Part shown: positions 43,205 through 57,656 of the stretch, in pieces
How the letters are laid out: every line of letters starts with the position of its first letter
How positions within the stretch are numbered: the stretch's first letter is position 1
Source: Caprella mutica
Lineage: Eukaryota > Arthropoda > Malacostraca > Amphipoda > Caprellidae
Reading direction: 5' to 3'
Length of the DNA: 64,000 nucleotides
Assembly: GCA_947561585.1 (NCBI GenBank)
Contig: CANNZV010000842.1
Coordinates: forward strand, 214,023-278,022
Notes under the pieces: model-generated
The model's input: the letters and a program-made list of their open reading frames with translations, nothing else
Database searches by the model: none
What the model was told of the DNA's origin: nothing
Translations under genes and position numbers: made by a program

Positions 43205-46200
43205 CCCCACGCTACTTAATGTCTCCCAATGCTACCTTATGTCCCCACGCTACCTCATGTCCCCACGCTACCTTATGGCTCCCCACGCTACCTTATGTCC
43301 CCACGCTACCTTATGTCTTCCCACGCTACCTCATGTCCCCACGCTACCTTATGTCCCCACGCTACCTCATGTCCCCACGCTACCTCATGTCCCCACGCTA
43401 CCTTATGTCTCCCCACGCTACCTTATGTCCCCACGCTACCTCATGTCCCCACGCTACCTTATGTCCCCACGCTACCTCATGTCCCCACGCTACCTCATGT
43501 CCCCACGCTACCTTATGTCTCCCCACGCTACCTCATGTCCCCACGCTACCTTATGTCTTCCCACGCTACCTCATGTCCCCACGCTACCTTATGTCCCCAC
43601 GCTACCTTATGTCTCCCCACGCTACCTTATGTCTCGCCACGCTACCTCATGTCCCCACGCTACCTTATGTCTCCCCACGCTACCTTATGTCTCCCCACGC
43701 TACCTCATGTCCCCACGCTACCTTATGTCTCCCCACGCTACTTTATGTCCCCACGCTACCTCATGTCCCCACGCTACCTCATGTCCTCACGCTACCTCAT
43801 GTCCCCACGCTACCTCATGTCCCCACGCTACCTCATGTCCCCACGCTACCTCATGTCCCCACGCTACCTCATGTCCCCACGCTACCTTATGTCTCCCCAC
43901 GCTACCTTATGTCTCCCCACGCTACCTCATGTCCCCACGCTACCTTATGTCTCCCCACGCTACCTTATGTCTCCCCACGCTACCTCATGTCCCCACGCTA
44001 CCTCATGTCCCCACGCTACCTCATGTCCCCACGCTACCTTATGTCTCCCCACGCTACCTTATGTCTCCCCACGCTACCTTATGTCCCCACGCTACCTTAT
44101 GTCCCCACGCTACCTCATGTCCCCACGCTACCTTATGTCTCCCCACGCTACCTTATGTCTCCCCACGCTACCTTATGTCTCCCCACGCTACCTCATGTCC
44201 CCACGCTACCTTATGTCTCCCCACGCTACCTTATGTCTCCCCACGCTACCTCATGTCCCCACGCTACCTTATGTCTCCCAACGCTACCTTATGTCTCCCC
44301 ACGCTACCTCATGTCCCCACGCTACCTTATGTCTCCCCACGCTACCTTATGTCTCCCCACGCTACCTCATGTCCCCACGCTACCTTATGTTTCCCCACGC
44401 TACCTTATGTCTCCCCACGCTACCTCATGTCCCCACGCTACCTTATGTCTCCCCACGCTACCTCATGTCCCCACGCTACCTTATGTCCCCACGCTACCTC
44501 ATGTCCCCACGCTACCTTATGTCCCCCCACGCTACCTTATGTCTCCCCATGCTACCTCATGTCCCCACGCTACTTTATGTCTCTCCACGCTACCTTATGT
44601 CTCCCCAGCTACCTTATGTTCCCACGCTACTTTATGTCTCCCCACGCTACTTCATGTCCCCACGCTACCTTATACCCCCACGCTATCTTATGTCTCCCCA
44701 CGCTACTTCATGTCCCCACGCTACCTTATGTCTCCCCACGCTACCTCATGTCCCCACGCTACCTTATGTCCCCACGCTACCTCATGTCCCCACGCTACCT
44801 TATGTCTCCCCACGCTACCTCATGTCCCCACGCTACCTTATGTCCCCACGCTACCTCATGTCCCCACGCTACCTTATGTCTCCCCACGCTACCTCATGTC
44901 CCCACGCTACCTAATGTCCCCACGCTACTTTATGTCTCTCCACGCTATCTTATGTCTCCCCACGCTACCTCATGTCCCCACGCTACCTTATGTCTCCCCA
45001 CGCTACCTTATGTCCCCACGCTACCTCATGTACCTACGCTACCTTATGTCTCCCCACGCTACCTCATGTCCCCACGCTACCTTATAACTCCCCACGCTAC
45101 CTTATGTCCCCACGCTACGTTATGTCTCCCCACGCTACCTTGTATCTCCTCACGCTACCTAATGTCTCCCCACGCTACCTTGTATCTCCCCACGCTACCT
45201 AATGTCTCCCCACGATACTTCGTATCTCCCCACGCTACCTAATGTCTCCCCACGCTACTTAATGTATCTCCCCACGCTACCTTGTATCTCCCCACGCTAC
45301 CTAATGTCTCCCCACGCTACCTTGTATCTCCCCACGCTACCTAATGTCTCCCCACGATACTTCGTATCTCCCCACGCTACCTAATGTCTCCCCACGCTAC
45401 CTAATGTCTCCCCACGCTACCTAATGTGTCCCCACGATACTTCGTATCTCCCCACGCTACTAAATGACTCCGCATGCTACCTAATGACTCCCCACGCTAC
45501 TTAATGTCTCTTCACGCTACTTAATGTTTCCCCACGCAACCTTGTATCTCCCCACGCTACCATAATGTCTCCCCACGATACTTCGTATCTCCCCACGCTA
45601 CTAAATGTCTCCGCATGCTACCTAATGTCTCCCCACGCTACCTAATGTCTTCCCACGCTACCTAATGTCTCCCCACGCTACCTAATGTGTCCCCACGATA
45701 CTTCGTATCTCCCCACGCTACCAAATGTCTCCCCATGCTACCTAATGTCTCCCCACGCTACTTAATGTCTCTTCACGCTACTTAATGTTTCCCCACGCTA
45801 CCTTGTATATCCCTACGCTACCTTGTATCTACCCACGCTACCTAATGTCTCCCCACGCTACCTAATGTCTCCCCATGCTACCTATGTCTCCCCACGCTAC
45901 CTTGTATCTCCCCACGCTACTTAATGTCTCCCCACGATACTTCGTATCTCCCCACGCTACCTAATGTCTCCCCACGCTACCTAATCATTCCCCACGCTAC
46001 CTAATGTCTCCCCACGCTACCTAATGTGTCCCCACGATACTTCGTATCTCCCCACGCTATCAAATGTCTCCCCATGCTACCTAATGTCTCCCCACGCTAC
46101 TTAATGTCTCTTCACGCTACTTAATGTTTCCCCACGCAACCTTGTATCTCCCCACGCTACCATAATGTATCCCCACGATACTTCGTATCTCCCCACGCTA

Positions 46201-49200
46201 CCTAATGTCTCCCCACGCTACCTAATGTCTCCTCACGCTACCTAATGTGTCCCCACGATACTTCGTATCTCCCCACGCTACCAAATGTCTCCCCATGCTA
46301 CCTAATGTCTCCCCACGCTACTTAATGTCTCTTCACTCTACTTAATGTTTCCCCACGCTACCTTGTATATCCCTACGCTATCTTGTATCTACCCACGCTA
46401 CCTAATGTCTCCCCACGCTACCTAATGTCTCCCCATGCTACCTATGTCTCCCCACACTACTTAATGTCTCCCCACGCTATCTAATGTCTCCCCACGCTAC
46501 CTAATGTCTCCCCACGCTACTTAATGTCTCCCAATGCTACCTTATGTCCCCACGCTACCTCATGTCCCCACGCTACCTTATGGCTCCCCACGCTACCTTA
46601 TGTCCCCACGCTACCTTATGTCTCCCCACGCTACCTCATGTCCCCACGCTACCTTATGTCCCCACGCTACCTCATGTCCCAACGCTACCTCATGTCCCCA
46701 CGCTACCTTATGTCTCCCCACGCTACCTTATGTCCCCACGCTACCTCATGTCCCCACGCTACCTTATGTCCCCACGCTACCTCATGTCCCCATGCTACCT
46801 CATGTCCCCACGCTACCTTATGTCTCCCCACGCTACCTCATGTCCCAACGCTACCTTATGTCTTCCCACGCTACCTCATGTCCCCACGCTACCTTATGTC
46901 CGCACGCTACCTTATGTCTCCCCACGCTACCTCATGTCCCCACGCTACCTTATGTCTCCCCACGCTACCTTATATCTCCCCACGCTACCTTATGTCTTCC
47001 CACGCTACCTCATGTCCCCACGCTACCTTATGTCTCCCCACGCTACCTTATGTCCCCACGCTACCTCATGTCCCCACGCTACCTCATGTCCTCACGCTAC
47101 CTCATGTCCCCACGCTACCTCATGTCCCCATGCTACCTCATGTCCCCACGCTACCTCATGTCCCCACGCTACCTCATGTCCCCACGCTACCTTATGTCTC
47201 CCCACGCTACCTTATGTCTCCCCACGCTACCTCATGTCCCCACGCTACCTTATGTCTCCCCACGCTACCTTATGTCTCCCCACGCTACCTCATGTCCCCA
47301 CGCCACCTCATGTCCCCACGCTACCTCATGTCCCCACGCTACCTCATGTCCCCACGCTACCTTATGTCCCCACGCTACCTTATGTCCCCACGCTACCTCA
47401 TGTCCCCACGCTACCTTATGTCTCCCCACGCTACCTTATGTCTCCCCACGCTACCTTATGTCTCCCCACGCTACCTCATGTCCCCACGCTACCTTATGTC
47501 TCCCCACGCTACCTTATGTCTCCCCACGCTACCTCATGTCCCCACGCTACCTTATGTCTCCCCACGCTACCTTATGTCTCCCCACGCAACCTCATGTCCC
47601 CACGCTACCTTATGTCTCCCCACGCTACCTTATGTCTCCCCACGCTACCTCATGTCCCCACGCTACCTTATGTTTCCCCACGCTACCTTATGTCTCCCCA
47701 CGCTACCTCATGTCCCCACGCTACCTTATGTCTCCCCACGCTACCTCATGTCCCCACGCTACCTTATGTCCCCACGCTACCTCATGTCCCCACGCTACCT
47801 TATGTCTCCCCACGCTACCTTATGTCTCCCCATGCTACCTCATGTCCCCACGCTACTTTATGTCTCTCCACGCTACCTTATGTCTCCCCAGCTACCTTAT
47901 GTTCCCACGCTACTTTATGTCTCCCCACGCTACCTCATGTCCCCACGCTACCTTATGCCCCCACGCTATCTTATGTCTCCCCACGCTACCTCATGTCCCC
48001 ACGCTACCTTATGTCTCCCCACGCTACCTCATGTCCCCACGCTACCTTATGTCCACACGCTACCTCATGTCCCCACGCTACCTTATGTCTCCCCACGCTA
48101 CCTCATGTCCCCACGCTACCTTATGTCCCCACGCTCCCTCATGTCCCCACGCTACCTTATGGCTCCCCACGCTACCTCATGTCCCCACGCTACCTAATGT
48201 CCCCACGCTACTTTATGTCTCTCCACGCTATCTTATGTCTCCCCACGCTACCTCATGTCCCCACACTACCTTATGTCTCCCCACGCTACCTTATGTCCCC
48301 ACGCTACCTCATGTACCCACGCTACCTTATTTCTCCCCACGCTACCTCATGTCCCCACGCTACCTTATATCTCCCCACGCTACCTTATGTCCCCACGCTA
48401 CGTTATGTCTCCACACGCTACCTTGTATCTCCTCACGCTACCTAATGTCTCCCCACGCTACCTTGTATCTCCCCACGCTACCTAATGTCTCCCCACGATA
48501 CTTCGTATCTCCCCACGCTACCTAATGTCTCCCCACGCTACTTAATGTATCTCCCCACGCTACCTTGTTTCTCCCCACGCTACCTAATGTCTCCCCACGC
48601 TACCTTGTATCTCCCCACGCTACCTAATGTCTCCCCACGATACTTCGTATCTCCCCACGCTACCTAATGTCTCCCCACGCTACCTAATGTCTCCCCACGC
48701 TACCTAATGTGTCCCCACGATATTTCGTATCTCCCCACGCTACTAAATGTCTCCGCATGCTACCTAATGTCTCCCCACGCTACTTAATGTCTCTTCACGC
48801 TTCTTAATGTTTCCCCACGCAACCTTGTATCTCCCCACGCTACCATAATGTCTCCCCACGATACTTCGTATCTCCCCACGCTACCTATTGTCTCCCCACG
48901 CTACCTAATGTCTCCCCACGCTACCTAATGTCTCCCCACGCTACCTAATGTGTCCCCACGATACTTCGTATCTCCCCACGCTACCAAATGTCTCCCCATG
49001 CTACCTAATGTCTCCCCACGCTACTTAATGTCTCTTCACGCTACTTAATGTTTCCCCACGCTACCTTGTATATCCCTACGCTACCTTGTATCTACCCACG
49101 CTACCTAATGTCTCCCCACGCTGCCTAATGTCTCCCCATGCTACCTATGTCTCCCGACGCTACCTTGTATCTCCCCACGCTACTTAATGTCTCCCCACGA

Positions 49201-52200
49201 TACTTCGTATCTCCACACGCTACCTAATGTCTCCCCACGCTACCTAATGTCTCCCCACGCTACCTAATGTCTCCCCACGCTACCTAATGTCTCCCCACGC
49301 TACCTTATGTGTCCCCACGATACTTCGTATCTCCCCACGCTACCAAATGTCTCCCCATGCTACCTAATGTCTCCCCACGCTACTTAATGTCTCTTCACGC
49401 TACTTAATGTTTCCCCACGCAACCTTGTATCTCCCCACGCTACCATAATGTATCCCCACGATACTTCGTATCTCCCCACGCTACCTAATGTCTCCCCACG
49501 CTACCTTATGTGTCCCCACGATACTTCGTATCTCCCCACGCTACCAAATGTCTCCCCATGCTACCTAATGTCTCCCCACGCTACTTAATGTCTCTTCACG
49601 CTACTTAATGTTTCCCCACGCTACCTTGTATATCCCTACGCTACCTTGTATCTACCCACGCTACCTAATGTCTCCCCACGCTACCTAATGTCTCCCCATG
49701 CTACCTATGTCTCCCCACACTACTTAATGTCTCCCCACGCTATCTAATGTCTCCCCACGCTACCTAATGTCTCCCCACGCTACTTAATGTCTCCCAATGC
49801 TACCTAATGTCTCCCCACGCTACTTAATGTCTTCCCACGCTACCTAATGTCTCCCACGCTACCTTGTATCTCCCCACACTACCTAATGTCTCCTCACGCT
49901 ACTTAATATATTTCCTCACGCTACTTAATGTCTCCCCACGCTACTTAATGTTTCCCCACGCTACCTAATGTCTCCCCACGCTATTCAATGTCTCCCCACG
50001 CTACCTTGTATCTCCCCACGCTACTAAATGTCTCCCTACGCTCCCTAATGCCTCCCCACGCTACTTAATGTCTCTCCACGCTACCTTGTATCTCCCCATG
50101 TTACCTAATGTCTCCCCACGCTACCTAATGCCTCCCCACGCTATCTAATGTCTTTTATTTCCCCACGCTACCTTGTATCTCCCCATGCTACCTAATGTCT
50201 CCCCACGCTACTTAATGTCTCCCCACGCTACCTTGTATCTCCTCACGCTACCTAATGTCTTGTATCTCCCCACGCTACCTTGTATCTCCCCACGCTACCT
50301 AATGTCTCCCCACGCTACTTAATGTTTCCCCACGCTACCTTGTATATCCCTACGCTACCTTGTATCTACCCACGCTACCTAATGTCTCCCCACGCTACCT
50401 AATGTCTCCCCATGCTACCTATGTCTCCCCACGCTACCTTGTATCTCCCCACGCTACCTAATGTCTCCCCACGATACTTCGTATCTCCCCACGCTACCTA
50501 AAGTCTCCCCACGCTACCTAATGTCTCCCCACGCTACCTAATGTGTCCCCACGATACTTCGTATCTCCCCACGCTACTAAATGTCTCCGCATGCTACCTA
50601 ATGTCTCCCCACGCTACTTAATGTCTCTTCACGCTATTTAATGTTTCCCTACGCAACCTTGTATCTCCCCACGCTACCATAATGTCTCCCCACGATACTT
50701 CGTATCTCCCCACGCTACTAAATGTCTCCGCATGCTACCTAATGTCTCCCCACGCTACCTAATGTCTTCCCACGCTACCTAATGTCTCCCCACGCTACCT
50801 AATGTGTCCCCACGATACTTCGTATCTCCCCACGCTACCAAAAGTCTCCCCATGCTACCTAATGTCTCCCCACGCTACTTAATGTCTCTTCACGCTACTT
50901 AATGTTTCCCCACGCTACCTAATGTCTCCCCACGCTACCTAATGTCTCCCCATGCTACCTATGTCTCCCCACGCTACCTTGTATCTCCCCACGCTACTTA
51001 ATGTCTCCCCACGATACTTCGTATCTCCCCACGCTACCTAATGTCTCCCCACGCTACCTAATGTTTCCCCACGCTACCTAATGTCTCCCCACGCTACCTA
51101 ATGTGTCCCCACGATACTTCGTATCTCCCCACGCTACCAAATGTCTCCCCATGCTACCTAATGTCTCCCCACGCTACTTAATGTCTCTTCACGCTACTTA
51201 ATGTTTCCCCACGCAACCTTGTATCTCCCCACGCTACCATAATGTATCCCCACGATACTTCGTATCTCCCCACGCTACCTAATGTCTCCCCACGCTACCT
51301 AATGTCTCCTCACGCTACCTAATGTGTCCCCACGATACTTCGTATCTCCCCACGCTACCAAATGTCTCCCCATGCTACCTAATGTCTCCCCACGCTACTT
51401 AATGTCTCTTCACGCTACTTAATGTTTCCCCACGCTACCTTGTATATCCCTACGCTACCTTGTATCTACCCACGCTACCTAATGTCTCCCCACGCTACCT
51501 AATGTCTCCCCATGCTACCTATGTCTCCCCACACTACTTAATGTCTCCCCACGCTATCTAATGTCTCCCCACGCTACCTAATGTCTCCCCATGCTACTTA
51601 ATGTCTCCCAATGCTACCTTATGTCCCCACGCTACCTCATGTCCCCACGCTACCTTATGGCTCCCCACGCTACCTTATGTCCCCACGCTACCTTATGTCT
51701 CCCCACGCTACCTCATGTCCCCACGCTACCTTATGTCCCCACGCTACCTCATGTCCCCACGCTACCTCATGTCCCCACGCTACCTTATGTCTCCCCACGC
51801 TACCTTATGTCCCCACGCTACCTCATGTCCCCACGCTACCTTATGTCCCCACGCTACCTCATGTCCCCACGCTACCTTATGTCTCCCCACGCTATCTCAT
51901 GTCCCCACGCTACCTTATGTCTTCCCACGCTACCTCATGTCCCCACGCTACCTTATGTCCCCACGCTACCTTATGTCTCCCCACGCTACCTTATGTCTCC
52001 CCACGCTACCTCATGTCCCCACGCTACCTTATGTCTCCCCACGCTACCTTAAGTCTCCCCACGCTACCTCATGTCCCCACGCTACCTTATGTCTCCCCAC
52101 GCTACCTTATGTCCCCACGCTACCTCATGTCCCCACGCTACCTCATGTCCTCACGCTGCCTCATGTCCCCACGCTATCTCATGTCCCCACGCTACCTCAT

Positions 52201-53560
52201 GTCCCCACGCTACCTCATGTCCCCACGCTACCTTATGTCTCCCCACGCTACCTTATGTCTCCCCACGCTACCTCATGTCCCCACGCTACCTTATGTCTCC
52301 CCACGCTACCTTATGTCTCCCCACGCTACCTCATGTCCCCACGCTACCTCATGTCCCCACGCTACCTCATGTCCCCACGCTACCTCATGTCCCAACGCTA
52401 CCTTATGTCCCCACGCTACCTTATGTCCCCACGCTACCTCATGTACCCACGCTACCTTATGTCTCCCCACGCTACCTTATGTCTCCCCACGCTACCTTAT
52501 GTCTCCCCACGCTACCTCATGTCCCTACGCTACCTTATGTCTCCCCACGCTACCTTATGTCTCCCCACGCTACCTCATGTCCCCACGCTACCTTATGTCT
52601 CCCCACGCTACCTCATGTCCCCACGCTACCTTATGTCTCCCCACGCTACCTTATGTCTCCCCACGCTACCTCATGTCCCCACGCTACCTTATGTTTCCCC
52701 ACGCTACCTTATGTCTCCCCACGCTACCTCATGTCCCCACGCTACCTTATGTCTCCCCACGCTACCTCATGTCCCCACGCTACCTTATGTCCCCACGCTA
52801 CCTCATGTCCCCACGCTACCTTATGTCTCCCCACGCTACCTTATGTCTCCTCATGCTACCTCATGTCCCCACGCTACTTTATGTCTCTCCACGCTACCTT
52901 ATGTCTCCCCAGCTACCTTATGTTCCCACGCTACTTTATGTCTCCCCACGCTACCTCATGTCCCCACGCTACCTTATGTCTCCCCACGCTACCTCATGTC
53001 CCCACGCTACCTTATGTCCCCACGCTACCTCATGTCCCCACGCTACCTTATGTCTCCCCACGCTACCTCATGTCCCCACGCTACCTAATGTCCCCACGCT
53101 ACTTTATGTCTCTCCACGCTATCTTATGTCTCCCCACGCTACCTCATGTCCCCACGCTACCTTATGTCTCCCCACGCTACCTTATGTCCCCACGCTACCT
53201 CATGTACCCACGCTACCTTATGTCTCCCCACGCTACCTCATGTCCCCACGCTACCTTATGTCTCCCCACGCTACCTTATGTCCCCACGCTACGTTATGTC
53301 TCCCCACGCTACCTTGTATCTCCTCACGCTACCTAATGTCTCCCCACGCTACCTTGTATCTCCCCACGCTACCTAATGTCTCCCCACGATACTTCGTATC
53401 TCCCCACGCTACCTAATGTCTCCCCACGCTACTTAATGTATCTCCCCACGCTACCTTGTATCTCCCCACTCTACCTAATGTCTCCCCACGCTACCTTGTA
53501 TCTCCCCACGCTACCTAATGTCTCCCCACGATACTTCGTATCTCCCCACGCTACCTAATG
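43205..53560 (+). repeat. Diverged 3.3- to 5-kb higher-order units
   Basis: The junction TCCCAATGCTACCTTATGTC, followed by the same series of units including one TTATGGCTCC variant, begins blocks near 43.22, 46.53 and 51.60 kb (and a short one at 35.1 kb). Spacing is about 3.3 and 5.1 kb. Block ends are also shared (CTTGTATCTCCTCACGCTAC near 41.83, 45.14, 48.42 and 53.31 kb). Unlike the 2,093-bp pair, these copies differ by many substitutions and unit gains or losses. Confidence 0.85.
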
Positions 53561-56500
53561 TCTCCCCACGCTACCTAATGTGTCCCCACGATATTTCGTA
53601 TCTCCCCACGCTACTAAATGTCTCCGCATGCTACCTAATGTCTCCCCACGCTACTTAATGTCTCTTCACGCTTCTTAATGTTTCCCCACGCAACCTTGTA
53701 TCTCCCCACGCTACCATAATGTCTCCCCACGATACTTCGTATCTCCCCACGCTACCTATTGTCTCCCAACGCTACCTAATGTCTCCCCACGCTACCTAAT
53801 GTCTCCCCACGCTACCTAATGTGTCCCCACGATACTTCGTATCTCCCCACGCTACCAAATGTCTCCCCATGCTACCTAATGTCTCCCCACGCTACTTAAT
53901 GTCTCTTCACGCTACTTAATGTTTCCCCACGCTACCTTGTATATCCCTACGCTACCTTGTATCTACCCACGCTACCTAATGTCTCCCCACGCTACCTAAT
54001 GTCTCCCCATGCTACCTATGTCTCCCGACGCTACCTTGTATCTCCCCACGCTACTTAATGTCTCCACACTATACTTCGTATCTCCCCACGCTACCTAATG
54101 TCTCCCCACGCTACCTAATGTCTCCCCACGCTACCTAATGTGTCCCCACGATACTTCGTATCTCCCCACGCTACCAAATATCTCCCCATGCTACCTAATG
54201 TCTCCCCACGCTACTTAATGTCTCTTCACGCTACTTAATGTTTCCCCACGCAACCTTGTATCTCCCCACGCTACCATAATGTATCCCCACGATACTTCGT
54301 ATCTCCCCACGCTACCTTATGTCTCTCCACGCTACCTAATGTCTCCTCACGCTACCTAATGTGTCCCCACGATACTTCGTATCTCCCCACGCTACCAAAT
54401 GTCTCCCCATGCTACCTAATGTCTCCCCACGCTACTTAATGTCTCTTCACGCTACTTAATGTTTCCCCACGCTACCTTGTATATCCCTACGCTACCTTGT
54501 ATCTACCCACGCTACCTAATGTCTCCCCACGCTACCTAATGTCTCCCCATGCTACCTATGTCTCCCCACACTACTTAATGTCTCCCCACGCTATCTAATG
54601 TCTCCCCACGCTACCTAATGTCTTCCCACGCTACTTAATGTCTCCCAATGCTACCTAATGTCTCCCCACGCTACTTAATGTCTTCCCACGCTACCTAATG
54701 TCTCCCCACGCTACCTTGTATCTCCCCACGCTACCTAATGTCTCCCCACGCTACTTAATGTATCTCCCCACGCTACCTTGTATCTCCCCACGCTATCTAA
54801 TGTCTCCCCACGCTACCTTGTATCTCCCCACGCTACCTAATGTCTCCCCACGCTACCTTGTATCTCCCTACGCTACTTAATATTGCCCCAAGCTACCTTG
54901 TATCTCCCCACGCTACCTAATGTCTCCTCACGCTACTTAATATATTTCCTCACGCTACTTAATGTCTCCCCACGCTACTTAATGTTTCCCCACGCTACCT
55001 AATGTCTCCCCACGCTATTCAATGTCTCCCCACGCTACCTTGTATCTCCCCACGCTACTAAATGTCTCCCTACGCTCCCTAATGCCTCCCCACGCTACTT
55101 AATGTCTCTCCACGCTACCTTGTATCTCCCCATGTTACCTAATGTCTCCCCACGCTACCTAATGCCTCCCCACGCTACCTAATGTCTTTTATTTCCCCAC
55201 GCTACCTTGTATCTCCCCATGCTACCTAATGTCTCCCCACGCTACTTAATGTCTCCCCACGCTACCTTGTATCTCCTCACGCTACCTAATGTCTTGTATC
55301 TCCCCACGCTACCTTGTATCTCCCCACGCTACCTTGTATATCCCTACGCTACCTTGTATCTACCCACGCTACCTAATGTCTCCCCACGCTACCTAATGTC
55401 TCCCCATGCTACCTATGTCTCCCCACGCTACCTTGTATCTCCCCACGCTACTTAATGTCTCCCCACGATACTTCGTATCTCCCCACGCTACCTAATGTCT
55501 CCCCACGCTACCTAATGTCTCCCCACGCTACCTAATGTCTCCCCACGCTATCTAATGTGTCCCCACGATACTTCGTATCTCCCCACGCTACCAAATGTCT
55601 CCCCATGCTACCTAATGTCTCCCCACGCTACTTAATGTCTCTTCACGCTACTTAATGTTTCCCCACGCAACCTTGTATCTCCCCACGCTACCATAATGTA
55701 TCCCCACGATACTTCGTATCTCCCCACGCTACCTAATGTCTCCTCACGCTACCTAATGTGTCCCCACGATACTTCGTATCTCCCCATGCTACCTAATGTC
55801 TCCCCACGCTACTTAATGTCTCTTCACGCTACTTAATGTTTCCCCACGCTACCTTGGATATCCATACGCTACCTTGTATCTACCCACGCTACCTAATGTC
55901 TCCACGCTACCTTATGCCCCCACGCTACCTTATGTCTCCAACGCTATACCTCATGTCCCCACGCTACCTTATGTCTCCCCACGCTACCTCATGTCCCCAG
56001 GCTACCTTATGTCCCCACGCTACCTCATGTCCCGTCGCTACCTTATGTCTCCCAACGCTACCTTATGTCCCCACGCTAACTCATGTCCCCACGCTACCTT
56101 ATGTCTCCCCACGCTACCTTATGTCCCCACGCTACCTCATGTCCCCACGCTACCTCATGTCCCCACGCTACCTTATGTCTCCCCACGCTACCTTATGTCC
56201 CAACGCTACTTTATGTCTCCCCACGCTACCTCATGTCCCCACGCTACCTTATGCCCCCACGCTACCTTATGTCTCCCCACGCTACCTCATGTCCCCACGC
56301 TACCTTATGTCCCCACGCTACTTCATGTCCCCACGCTACTTTATGTCTTCCCACGCTACCTTATGTCCCCACGCTACCTTATGTCTCCCCACGCTACCTT
56401 ATGTCCCCACGCTACCTCATGTACCCACGCTACCTTATGTCTCCCCACGCTACCTCATGTCCCCACGCTACCTCATGTCCCCACGCTACCTCATGTCCCC

Positions 56501-57656
56501 ACGCTACCTTATGTCCCCACGCTACTTTATGTCTCCCCACGCTACCTCATGTCCCCACGCTACCTTATGTCTCCCCACGCTACCTTATGTCCCCACGCTA
56601 CCTTATGTCTCCCCACGCTACCTTATGTCCCCACGCTACCTTATGTCCCCACGCTACCTTATGTCTCCCCACGCTACCTTATGTCCCCACGCTACCTCAT
56701 GTCCCCACGCTACCTTATGTCCCCACGCTACCTCATGTCCCCACGCTACCTTATGTCTCCCCACGCTACCTTATGTCTCCCCACGCTACCTCATGTCCCC
56801 ACGCTACCTTATGTCTCCCCACGCTACCTCATGTCCCCACGCTACCTTATGTCTCCCCACGCTACCTTATCTCTCCCCACGCTACCTCATGTCCCCACGC
56901 TACCTTATGTCTCCCCACGCTACCTCATGTCCCCACGCTACCTTATGTCTCCCCACGCTACCTCATGTCCCCACGCTAGCTACCTCATGTCCCCACGCTA
57001 CCTTATGTCTCCCCACGCTACCTTATGTCTCCCCATGCTACCTCATGTCCCCACGCTACTTTATGTCTCTCCACGCTACCTTATGTCTCCCCAGCTACCT
57101 TATGTTCCCACGCTACTTTATGTTTCCCCACGCTACCTCATGTCCCCACGCTACCTTATGCCCCCACGCTATCTTATGTCTCCCCACGCTACCTCATGTC
57201 CCCACGCTACCTTATGTCTCCCCACGCTACCTCATGTCCCCACGCTACCTTATGTCCCCACGCTACCTCATGTCCCCACGCTACCTTATGTCTCCCCACG
57301 CTACCTCATGTCCCCACGCTACCTTATGTCCCCACGCTACCTCATGTCCCCACGCTACCTCATGTCTCCCCACGCTACCTTATGTCTCCCCACGCTACCT
57401 AATGTCCCCACGCTACTTTATGTCTCTCCACGCTACCTTATGTCTCTCCACGCTACCTTATGTCTCCCCACGCTACCTCATGTCCCCACGCTACCTTATG
57501 TCTCCCCACGCTACCTTATGTCCCCACGCTACCTTATGTCTCCCCACGCTACCTTATGTCTCCCCACGCTACCTCATGTCTCCCCACGCTACCTCATGTC
57601 TCCCCACGCTACCTCATGTCTCCCCACGCTACCTCATGTCCCCACGCTACCTTATG

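Larger units (their letters stand above)
33616..57656 (+). repeat. 24-kb composite minisatellite array (18/20-bp units)
   Basis: More than 1,200 head-to-tail units share the core CCCCACGCTACC, all in one orientation. Main variants add TTATGTCT, TAATGTCT, TTGTATCT or TTCGTATCT (20 bp or 21 bp) or TCATGT and TTATGT (18 bp). Units are arranged in blocks. Stop-free blocks of TTATG and TCATG units occur at about 35.10-35.35, 37.2-39.0, 39.3-41.1, 41.2-41.85, 43.2-45.15, 46.5-48.45, 51.6-53.3 and 55.9-57.65 kb. Blocks rich in TAATG and GTATC units lie between them. All long plus-strand open frames here (up to 667 codons in three overlapping frames, of the type SPRYLM and PHATSC) are repeat by-products, not genes. 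Confidence 0.97.

Noticed and set aside
33616..57656. CRISPR array
   Set aside because: Units are contiguous with no unique spacers, and the context is eukaryotic.
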